A stretch of DNA of 63,125 bases from CAYWFU01 sp964457585. Its GTDB lineage: Bacteria; JACRDZ01. The stretch spans positions 1 to 63,125 of the forward strand of contig CAYWFU010000010.1 of assembly GCA_964457585.1 (NCBI GenBank). The letters run 5' to 3'. Shown piece by piece: positions 33,441-42,800 of this stretch. The first letter of the stretch is position 1; the number at the start of each line of letters is the position of its first letter. A model generated the notes under the pieces. It was not told the DNA's origin. It saw only the letters and a list, made by a program, of their open reading frames with translations, and did no database searches. A program made the translations under genes and the position numbers.

Positions 33441-36218
33441 TTAAGTAATTTTAATATCTATTAACTCTTCAATATATTTATGATATTTTTTAGGCAAATT
33501 TTTGAACCTTCGCTGGCATTCTTCTTTGGCGGATTCTCTATTGGTATATTCATTTATAACACTTAAAACATTTTGATAATATTCATTAAAACGTTCTTTT
33601 AAGAGTTCTCTATGTCTCAAATTATTTGCAAGTTTTTCTGCTGCTACATTGATATCCCATTTATTTTCTGATAATTTTTGAAAACATATTCCTTTAAAAC
33701 GCGAGCTTATTGTTCCTCTGCTTTGTTTTGAAATGTCAGCAATAATTCCTATCTCAAAATTATTTTTTTCCATAATTTTCCAGAATACTTCATCGGGAGT
33801 TGAACTGAATTTTAAAATATTCATATCTAAAAAGATATTTATTTCATCCTGTTTTTCCGGTAATTGTAGATCTTCTGCTTGAATAATTGGTTTTTCAGAT
33901 AATTCCAGAGCCCTTGATAAAATATTTTCCAGCTCACGAATATTATTATGTTCCCATGAATATGAAATAAGTTTCAGAATAGCTTTTTGAGAAATTTTTT
34001 TATCAGGATATTTTGATTTTGCAATAAGATGTTTTACAAGATACGGAATGTCATCTTTTCTTTCCCGTAAAGCAGGTAATTTAATTGTAAAAACATTTAA
34101 TCTATAATATAAATCTTCTCTAAATAGTTTTTTTTGTATTTCTATATACAAATCTTTATTTGTAGCTGCTATAATTCTAATATCAAGAGAAATTGGATAA
34201 ATCCCATTATCTCCAACTTTATCAATTGTTTTCTCCTGCAAAACTCTCAAAAGCTTAGATTGCAATTCCTGTTTCATATCCCCAATTTCATCAAGAAATA
34301 CTGTGCTTTTGTCTGCTAATTCAAATTTCCCTTTCTTATTTTCTGTAGCACCGGTAAATGAACCCTTAACATGACCAAATAATGTGCTTTCTAATAAAGA
34401 ATCATTAATTGCCGGGATATTGACAACTATCATAGGATTATTTTTTCTAGGACTCATTTTATGGATTGCTTGAGCAAATACCTCTTTTCCTGTTCCGGAT
34501 TCTCCCAAAATAAGTACCGGTTTATCACTATCAGCTATTTTTTTAGCTATTTTAAAAAGTTCTAACATATTTTCACTTCTTGTCACAATACCATACATGG
34601 AACATTCATTTATTAATTTTTGATTATCCTGACTTATTTCTGATATATCAATTTCATAGGTTGTCTTATTTATTAACTCAGATATCTTATTTTGCAGTTC
34701 CATCTGTTCTTTCTTGATTTTTTCAATACAATTTTTTTCTATTTTTAAAATATTTTCCAATTCCTGAATTTTAATTTGAGATGCTTCTCTTTTGGTTGTT
34801 TCTTCTATTAATTCATTTTGAGTTTTATTTATAATAATATTTTTTTGATATAGCTCGCTATCAAGCGATATTAACTCATGTTCAAGTTTTTCTATCTTTT
34901 TTTCTTTAACAAAAATATCTCCAATTAAATTCAAACTGCCGGATAAAAGCAACCCTGAAATCGGTATTAAATCTACAAAACTAAAACCGTAAACAATAAA
35001 AATTGCATATGAAAAAATAAAATATAAAAATATAGAAATTAAAGAGATAAAAAAAGCTGTAAGACCGCTTCTTTTGCTTGTTATAAAATAAAATATAACT
35101 ATAATAATACACAATAAAATCCATGTTGAAATTGGGGATATTTCTCTAATAAAAGTTCCGCTTAAAATTGTATAAAGTATATGAGAATGAATTCCTATTC
35201 CCGGATAATTAGTATCTATCGGAATTATATGAATGTCTTTATTTATCGAAGAGGCATTGCCAACAAGACATATTTTATCTTTAAACCGTATTTTTAATTC
35301 ATTTTCACGTTCTGGTTTTCCTTCTGAGTTAAGTACACTGACAAACCAGAATGGCTCTAAAAAATCATGTTCATTGATCTCCCATGGTTTAATATAATTA
35401 ATCAACATTTCTCCATGTTCATTTATTGGAATTTCAATATCAGAAAATTTTCCGTCTGGTAATTTTGCATTCGGAAGAATAATTGATTCTCCTGATTTTA
35501 TTTTTACATTATTTTTTTCCACATTAAAATAATCACATGCTATTATTAAATCTATTGACGGAAAAAGATATCCATCTATGTTAATAATAAGCGCAACTTT
35601 ACGAAAAACATTATTTGTTTCATTTTCATCATTTCCTGTACTGATATGCCCAATTCCTTTTGAATTATTTAAAAGATTTTCATTTGCTAAAGAACTTAAG
35701 CCCGCATGCCATAATCCGGATAAATTATGATTTTCATTTTTTTTGATTAATGAATTTTTTTTGATAATTTCTTGAAAAGATTGGGAAAAATCACTGATCT
35801 TTAAGGCGTTTTCATTATTCTGGTTTAAATAAAAGCTTACCGGCCAGTAAACATTACCTGCATCTTTTGTAGCCTGAATTAATGACTGCGGTGTTTCTCC
35901 TCTAAAAATAAAATCATAAAAAATAAATTTCACATTAAAAGAGCTAAGTTTTTTAATCATTTCTGCATGGATTAAAGGAGACGGATATCCAATTTCCGGT
36001 ATGGTTTTAATATCATCAATAAAAATAGTAACTATTTTTTTGCGTATTTGATAAACATCAGGACGAAATTTACCGCATATTTTTATTTTAAAATCATAAA
36101 AATTATTGTTTAATAATTTTATTTTTGATGTTGAGAAAAATATTGCAATGAGGATAATACTTAATGTAATTATTGATATACAAAAAGAATTGAAAAAATT
36201 TGGGAATATATATTTCAT
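33441..36218 (-). CDS. Membrane CHASE2 sensor fused to a sigma-54 AAA+ activator
   Basis: 925 aa. Transmembrane helix about 10-30, CHASE2 sensor about 45-340 (FIFYDFIFRGETPQSLIQAT, GKGIGHISTGNDE-like region), three helices about 355-440, a charged coiled coil about 445-530, then a sigma-54 interaction domain: Walker A LGESGTGKE (about 565), GSFTGA (about 620, Ser for the usual Ala), Walker B TVFLDEIGD, DIRIIAATN. The C-terminal about 130 residues have no standard Fis motif but include a possible helix-turn-helix. It should pass an extracytoplasmic signal directly to sigma-54 promoters without a kinase. Its CHASE2 half is like that of the cyclase at 9508. It follows the ankyrin gene by 14 nt. 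Confidence 0.9.
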   Translation of the reverse strand: MKYIFPNFFNSFCISIITLSIILIAIFFSTSKIKLLNNNFYDFKIKICGKFRPDVYQIRKKIVTIFIDDIKTIPEIGYPSPLIHAEMIKKLSSFNVKFIFYDFIFRGETPQSLIQATKDAGNVYWPVSFYLNQNNENALKISDFSQSFQEIIKKNSLIKKNENHNLSGLWHAGLSSLANENLLNNSKGIGHISTGNDENETNNVFRKVALIINIDGYLFPSIDLIIACDYFNVEKNNVKIKSGESIILPNAKLPDGKFSDIEIPINEHGEMLINYIKPWEINEHDFLEPFWFVSVLNSEGKPERENELKIRFKDKICLVGNASSINKDIHIIPIDTNYPGIGIHSHILYTILSGTFIREISPISTWILLCIIIVIFYFITSKRSGLTAFFISLISIFLYFIFSYAIFIVYGFSFVDLIPISGLLLSGSLNLIGDIFVKEKKIEKLEHELISLDSELYQKNIIINKTQNELIEETTKREASQIKIQELENILKIEKNCIEKIKKEQMELQNKISELINKTTYEIDISEISQDNQKLINECSMYGIVTRSENMLELFKIAKKIADSDKPVLILGESGTGKEVFAQAIHKMSPRKNNPMIVVNIPAINDSLLESTLFGHVKGSFTGATENKKGKFELADKSTVFLDEIGDMKQELQSKLLRVLQEKTIDKVGDNGIYPISLDIRIIAATNKDLYIEIQKKLFREDLYYRLNVFTIKLPALRERKDDIPYLVKHLIAKSKYPDKKISQKAILKLISYSWEHNNIRELENILSRALELSEKPIIQAEDLQLPEKQDEINIFLDMNILKFSSTPDEVFWKIMEKNNFEIGIIADISKQSRGTISSRFKGICFQKLSENKWDINVAAEKLANNLRHRELLKERFNEYYQNVLSVINEYTNRESAKEECQRRFKNLPKKYHKYIEELIDIKIT

Positions 36219-36232
36219 GGGTTTTTCAAAAA

Positions 36233-38299
36233 CTATTTTTTCCCTTCAGCCTGCTTTAATATATGAACTATCTCCAGATTTCCATTATTCGAAGCGTTCA
36301 TTAAAGCAGTTTTTCCATTATTATCTTTAGCCTTAATATCAGCACCTTTATTAAGCAATAACTTAACAACTTCGGCATATCCTTTTGATGATGCTATAAT
36401 TAAAGCTGTATTGCCTTCTTTATCTTTAAAACTCGTATCCGCACCTTTTTCCAATAAAAAATTAACAGCATCAGAACTTCCTTTTGCTGAAAAATTCATT
36501 AATATTGAAAGTTCATTATTATCTTTAACATTAATGTCCGCACCATTTTCAATTAAAAAGTCTGCTATTTCTATTTTTTTATTATTTAAAGCATATGTCA
36601 GTGCGGTTATTCCCTTGTTATTTTTAGCATTTATATCAGCTTTATTTTCAAGCAATATTCTTGCGATAACAATGTTATTATTACTAATTGCCATTATAAA
36701 TGGTGTAATTCCCTCACTGTTTTTCGCATTAATTTCAGCTTCAGCATCTATCAGTAATTTAATTATATCAATATTACTATTTTTTACTGCTTGTATTAAA
36801 GGAGTAGTTCCTTCATTATTGCTTAAGTTTATATCAGCATTCTTTTCTAATAAAAAAACTGCCATATCATAACTATTATTTTTTATATTAAAGATTAGTG
36901 ATGTATTTCCATTACTATCTTTTTCATTTATATTAGCTTTCTTTTCTATCAGATAATTTACTATTTCCTTCTGTTTACTATTTGCTGCAAACATTATTGA
37001 TGACATTCCATTATTATCTCTTGTATTAATATTGGAACCTTTGTCCAACATGAATTTCACAATATCAATGAATCCTTTTTCTGCTGCAAACATAAGTGCT
37101 ATTGCCCCATTTGAATCCCTTATATTTAAATCAGCACCTTTTGCTACTAAAAATTTCACAATATCAATATGTCCTTTTTCTGCTGCCAGCATTAATGCTG
37201 TAGTTCCATCACTGCTTTTAAAATTTATTTCCGCTCCTAACTCTATGAGAAGTGTTATTATATCAAGATACCCTTTCTCACTGGCAAACATTAATCCGTT
37301 TTTACCTTTATTATTATTAGCATTTATATCTATCCCTTTTTCTATAATAGCATTTACTATGTCAAGATGATTATTTATAATAGCTAAAATAAAAGATGTT
37401 TCCCCGTCTGCATTTTTCATATTTAAATCAGCCCCTGCTGTAATTAGTTGATTCGCAATATCATAATATCCAGCAGCACTGGCTAACATTAATGCGGTTT
37501 CTTTATTTTTATTTACTAAATTTAAATTTGCTCCTTTTTCAATTAATATTTTTACTATATTTGTATATCCTCTGTAAGCAGCTAACATTAAAGAGGTTTC
37601 TTCATTACTATTTTTTATATTTAAATCAGCTCCTGCTTCTATCAGAAGCTTTACGATTTCAAAATGATTATCGAACGCTGCTAGTAAAAGAGATGCATTT
37701 TCATTTTCATTTTTTATATTTATGTTAGCTCCTTTTTCAATTAGAAGCTTAACAATTTCAATATTCCCATTTTTCGAAAAAATCATTAAAGGAGTAGTCC
37801 CATTATTGTCTTTTATATTAATATCAGACCCTTTTTCTATCAGCAATTTAATTGTCTCAATATGTTCTTTACCTATTGCCAGCATTAAAGCTGTTTCTTT
37901 ATAACTGTTTTTTAATTTTAAATCTGCTCCTTTTTCAATTAATATTTTTGCAATATCAGTATATCCATTTTTACTGGCTAGCATAAGTGCTGTTTCTTCA
38001 TAACTATTTTTTATACTTATATTAGCTCCGCATGCTAGCAGTAAATTTACAATTTCAATATGATCTTTAAGTACCGCTGACATTAATGCTGTATTTCCAG
38101 ATTCATCACAAATATTTATGTCAACACCTTTTTTAATTAAGAATTCAACCATATCGATTTTATCATTTTTAGCTGCATCGATTAATTGCTGTGATTCATC
38201 TTTCTCAATGTCAGAAAAAACAGATAAATTAAATACAAATAAAAAAAGTATAATGAAAAAAGATTTACTTAATTTTGAATTTAAAATATTCATTTTCAT
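36233..38299 (-). CDS. Exported ankyrin-repeat protein
   Basis: 688 aa. Signal peptide (IILFLFVFNLSVFS, about 15-30). The rest is about 19-20 ankyrin repeats of 33 residues with the consensus GxTALMLAxxxGxxDIVKLLIEKGADxNxK. Repeats are regular with no extra domain, so the protein is a pure solenoid, predicted periplasmic or surface-exposed and binding a protein partner. It lies between a TPR lipoprotein and the CHASE2 sigma-54 activator with 14-nt gaps, so it may take part in sensing; that is inference. Confidence 0.9.
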   Translation of the reverse strand: MKMNILNSKLSKSFFIILFLFVFNLSVFSDIEKDESQQLIDAAKNDKIDMVEFLIKKGVDINICDESGNTALMSAVLKDHIEIVNLLLACGANISIKNSYEETALMLASKNGYTDIAKILIEKGADLKLKNSYKETALMLAIGKEHIETIKLLIEKGSDINIKDNNGTTPLMIFSKNGNIEIVKLLIEKGANINIKNENENASLLLAAFDNHFEIVKLLIEAGADLNIKNSNEETSLMLAAYRGYTNIVKILIEKGANLNLVNKNKETALMLASAAGYYDIANQLITAGADLNMKNADGETSFILAIINNHLDIVNAIIEKGIDINANNNKGKNGLMFASEKGYLDIITLLIELGAEINFKSSDGTTALMLAAEKGHIDIVKFLVAKGADLNIRDSNGAIALMFAAEKGFIDIVKFMLDKGSNINTRDNNGMSSIMFAANSKQKEIVNYLIEKKANINEKDSNGNTSLIFNIKNNSYDMAVFLLEKNADINLSNNEGTTPLIQAVKNSNIDIIKLLIDAEAEINAKNSEGITPFIMAISNNNIVIARILLENKADINAKNNKGITALTYALNNKKIEIADFLIENGADINVKDNNELSILMNFSAKGSSDAVNFLLEKGADTSFKDKEGNTALIIASSKGYAEVVKLLLNKGADIKAKDNNGKTALMNASNNGNLEIVHILKQAEGKK

Positions 38300-38313
38300 T
38301 TCTATAATACCTA

Positions 38314-39786
38314 TTAGTTAAACTCTTTAAGATATTTTTTTATTATTGCAGCATTTTCATTAGAAGGAATAAATTCCATGCTTTTTTGAAATTCTTCTTT
38401 TGCAGGTTCTTTCATATTTAATTGTTTGTAAACTATCCCAAGATAACAGTGGTAATCTGCATTATATGGATTTATTTGGATCAATTTTTTATAAATAGGA
38501 AATGCATCTTTATAATTTTTATTTTTAAAATATAAATCTCCTAATCCAATTAATGCCGGTTCAAATTCATTATATATTTCGATAGACATTTTATACCATT
38601 TTTCTGATTCATTGTAATTATTTTTTGTTTGATAAATTCTACCAAAATTATAATACGATTTGTAATTGCTGTTTTTATCTATTTCAAAAGATTTTTGAAA
38701 ATAACTCATAGCCATATCCATATCACCTTTTTCCATATATTTTTCTCCAACATCATTAAAAAAATCCTGTTTATTATAAGACGGATTTGATATTTTTACT
38801 CCAATTTCTTTTTCCAGCATTTCAGACTTCAGAATTTCCTTTTTCCCATTATCTTTTATCCCTTTATTTTTATATAATTCACCTAAATTCCTATAAGCAT
38901 AAGGATGCTCAGGGATTAATTTAATAGCTTCTTTATAAAAAAGTTCTGCTTTTTCAATAATATTTTTATTTGCATAAATATCTCCCAGATAAGCATTTAT
39001 CAAATAATTATCAGATTTTAGTCTTCTCACTCTTTGATATTCCAAAATAGCTTCTTCGAATAAAAATACACTCTGATATAATTTGCCGAGTTTTATCCTA
39101 TCTTCAATACAATCAGGATTGGTATTTAAACGACTTTTAAGATGCATAATTGCTGTTACCTGTTTAATTCTTTGAATAGCAATTGAATATGAAGGATCTA
39201 TTTTATATACAGTACGATATTTTTCCAGAGCAATCGATAAGTTTTTTTTGTATAAAAGATATATTTCACCTAAATAAAAATGTGCTTCTGCATGATTATA
39301 ATAAATTTCAACAGCTTTAATAAAAGGGTCTTCTGCCATTTGAAACATTTGGCGTTCAAAATAATTTTTCCCCTGTTCAACATATACATCAGCTTGTTTA
39401 TAAAAATTAAGCAGTTCTCCAGTTGTTACATAATATTTATATGCCAGATCATAAACCTTATCTTCATTTAAATCCACTTCATATAAATCTGCTACTTTAT
39501 CGCCATTAGTATCGGTTTTTTTTATATTATGATGATTATAATTTTTTGAATTAACTTCGTTTGCAAAGATACCATCAGAAGTATTATCAGTAAGAGATGC
39601 AGACAATTTTAGAACTTCATTTTGATAATATATATTAAAATATTTTTTTGCTTCGGTTAGATCTGTAAATTCTTTTGATATTTCTAATTTTTTTTGTTTT
39701 TCTTCACCTTTTATTGACACTCGTTTCTTACTGCATCCAGTTAATAACAAAAGTAAAAAAAGCAAATAAGTATATTTTATTTTCAT
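38314..39786 (-). CDS. TPR lipoprotein
   Basis: 490 aa. Clear lipobox LLLLTGCSKK (Cys18). Residues about 85-110 contain DTNGDKVADLYEVDLNEDKV, an acidic calcium-loop-like motif. TPR units start near 130 and continue to the end, about nine copies (AEAHFYLGEIYLLYKKNLSI, YKSYYNFGRIYQTKNNYNES, EPALIGLGDLYFKNKNYKDA). No catalytic domain. Probably an outer-membrane-attached scaffold. It begins a run of closely spaced genes with the ankyrin and CHASE2 sigma-54 proteins. Confidence 0.88.
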   Translation of the reverse strand: MKIKYTYLLFLLLLLTGCSKKRVSIKGEEKQKKLEISKEFTDLTEAKKYFNIYYQNEVLKLSASLTDNTSDGIFANEVNSKNYNHHNIKKTDTNGDKVADLYEVDLNEDKVYDLAYKYYVTTGELLNFYKQADVYVEQGKNYFERQMFQMAEDPFIKAVEIYYNHAEAHFYLGEIYLLYKKNLSIALEKYRTVYKIDPSYSIAIQRIKQVTAIMHLKSRLNTNPDCIEDRIKLGKLYQSVFLFEEAILEYQRVRRLKSDNYLINAYLGDIYANKNIIEKAELFYKEAIKLIPEHPYAYRNLGELYKNKGIKDNGKKEILKSEMLEKEIGVKISNPSYNKQDFFNDVGEKYMEKGDMDMAMSYFQKSFEIDKNSNYKSYYNFGRIYQTKNNYNESEKWYKMSIEIYNEFEPALIGLGDLYFKNKNYKDAFPIYKKLIQINPYNADYHCYLGIVYKQLNMKEPAKEEFQKSMEFIPSNENAAIIKKYLKEFN

Positions 39787-39804
39787 TAACTTATCTCATT
39801 TTTG

Positions 39805-39897
39805 GGTAATATCAAAAATTAGCTAGACCACAGAGAACCTTTAAATAATAATGAGATGCAGAGACGCAAAATTTTGCGTCTCTACTCCCCTCAAATC
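39805..39897. repeat. Intergenic repeat with 28-bp palindrome (family D, copy 1)
   Basis: GCAGAGACGCAAAA followed by its inverted half occupies 39858-39885 and differs from the perfect palindrome by one base. Flanking text (GGTAATATCAAAAATTAG, ACCACAGAGAA, CTTTTAAATAWTAATGAG style) also occurs at 45965-46020, so the palindrome seems to have landed in an older repeat. Confidence 0.8.
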
Positions 39898-42800
39898 CTA
39901 TAAATTGCTTTTTAAAATTTCAAGGGTTTTTTTGGTATCTTCAACCATTTCGTGTTCAGGAAAATCTTCTATAAATTTTTCAAGTTCTGCAACTGCACGT
40001 TGAAATTTTTTTAAAGAAGCAAAACATAATCCAATCTTGAGCTGAGAAGTACCATTGGTTTTGATATCAGATGTATTAAGTTTTAAATATTTTTGATAAT
40101 ATTCCAGAGCATCTTCATATTTTTCTTTTTCATAATAAATTTCACCTATTTCAAATGTTGCTCTTGGTTCAGTTGGATATATTTCTAAAATTTTGAAAAA
40201 ATATTCTTTTGCTTCATCATACTTTTTATTATATGCTGCATAATCAGCAATATCATAAAGTACGGAAATATTTTTATTATCCAATAATAGTATTTGTTCA
40301 TATTCCTGTATAGCTTCTTTTACCAATCCATTTTCTTTATATAATTCTGCCAGAGAAATTCTAACTTTTAAATCATCAGGAACAATTTTTAATTTATTTT
40401 TATATTTTTCAATTAGAGAATCAACTCTTTCTCTACGATATTTTTTAAAATCATTCAATAAAATATAATCAATTTTATTTTTATCAGGTATTATTGGAAT
40501 CCATTCAATTGATGGCAAATTTGTCTCTTTTATTCTGACACGATGTTCTTTAATACTAAATAATTCACCTTTTTCTTCTAAAGAGGTATATTCTTTATAT
40601 TTTTTTATACCTTCTTTCCATGCGTCAAAAAAAGAAGAACCAAACATAGCAATATCAACAGGGATATAGATGAAATTATCTTTTTCTATATATATATCAG
40701 TATTACCTGTAATTTTATCAACATTTTCTATAGATACTCCTGTATTAATAAGCGCAATTGAAAAATAAGGAGTTTTAATTATATCTACTGAAATGTTTGC
40801 ATGTTCCAGGCATGCGGAAAGGAAAATAACACAATCAATATCATTCCCGATTTTATTTTTTAATGTGTCACGTGAAAATTGCAATTCCCTTTGTTCAACA
40901 TATTTTATTTCTTTATTTCTAGCTGTACAGATTACACCATAAGTGCTGATTGCATCATAGATAATAAAAATTTTATATAATTCCGGAGGCAGTTTGAATT
41001 CATTTTTATCCTGATATAAATTTAAAACACGGGTTGTAAAATTGCTAATTGGGGGATCATTAGGAGTTATATGTTCGACAATATTCTCTTGATCTTTTTT
41101 AATATATTTTGCCAATTCATCAAGCGCATTTTTGTATTGCAGATTGCTTTCTTCCAGTTTTATTGATTTATTAAAATATTTATTTGCACGATCAAACAAT
41201 CCGCTGCGCATATAAATTATTCCCAGATAATAATATGTTTCCGCATTAATTGGGCTAATAGATATAATTGTATTATATCTATCTATTGCTTCTTTATACA
41301 TATTTTGTTTACTATAGATAAAAGCTAATTCCTTATAAGCGTCTATATATTTTGGATCTATAACCAATATCTGTTCAAAAGATGAAATTGCTTCACTATA
41401 TTTCTCTTGCTCACGCCTTACAATTCCTAATTGAAAAAGAGCTGAGATATTGTTTTTGTCCATTTCAATTACTTTTAAAAAATTCTTCTCTGAATGAGAG
41501 TAATTTTTTATTTTATAATATAACGTTGCTAATGATAAATAAATTGATATATCTTCCGGATTTTGTTCCTGGGCTTTCATAAATGCATCTATAGCTTCAG
41601 GAAATTTTCCTTTTTTTTCATACAACCTGCCCAGTTGAGAATATACTTCATTATATTTAGGGACAAGAGTAATAACCTTATTAAATTCTTGTATAGCCTG
41701 ATCAATATCATTTTCCATAACAGTAAGCCCAAGATAAAAATGCGCATCAGAATTTTTATCATCTAATTTTATAGATTCATTTAATTCAACGGCAGCAGAT
41801 TTTTCTTCATAATTTTTATAATATGCAAATCCAAGATAATATCTATAAATAGAATTTTGAGGAGCAAAAGATACTGCTATTTTTAGTTCATTGATGGCTT
41901 CGTAATATTTTTTTTGTTCAAGATATATTAATCCCATTTGAAAAAAAACATCCTGATTTTCAGGTTTTATTTCCGATGCTTTTTTGAAGGATTCCAGTGC
42001 TTTTGTAAAATTTTTCTTTGAAAAATAGGTTTGACCAATTAAATAATGCGCATCAAATTTATCAGGATTTTCTTTTAAATAGTATTGAAGCTCATCTATA
42101 GCTTCATCATATTTAAATTGTTTAAAAAAAGAAAGCCCCAATTGATAATGCAATTCCGGATTAGTTTCTCCAAAAAGCAAAGCATTTTTTAATGCATCAA
42201 TTGTTTCATTGTATAATTCTTTATTTAAATAAGCCAGTCCAAGCTCAGAATAAATTCTAAAGTTGCGCTGTTCAATCTTAAGAGCTTCCTTAAGTTCAAG
42301 AATTGCTTTATCAAATAATTTTTGACGTGAAAATATACTACCAAGATAAAAATGTGCATATCCATTTTGAGGCTGCAATTTTATTACAAGATTAAACTCT
42401 TCTTCAGATTCTTTTAACTTTTCATCTCTTAAAAAAATCATACCAAGAAAATAATGCGCATTAACATTTTCAGGATGACTGGATATTTCATTTTTAAATG
42501 CAAGTGCGCTTTCCGGAAATTTATTTTGCTGAAAATAATTATAACCTAAAACATAATAATTAATGACCGGTTGACTAAGATAACTCTCAAAATTAAATGG
42601 AGTTATTGCGGAAATTTTAAAATATGCAGCATCTATTTCCGCAGAATCAAATGAAATAAAAAATTCATTTTTTACAGTTTGATTAACAAATTTATAATTG
42701 CCATCTTTGGTTTTGCTATTATAAATATTATATGCACTGACAAAAGATTCAGAATTTTTATTCCAGTTAAGCTGTATTCCCTTCTTATCACCATAAGTTA

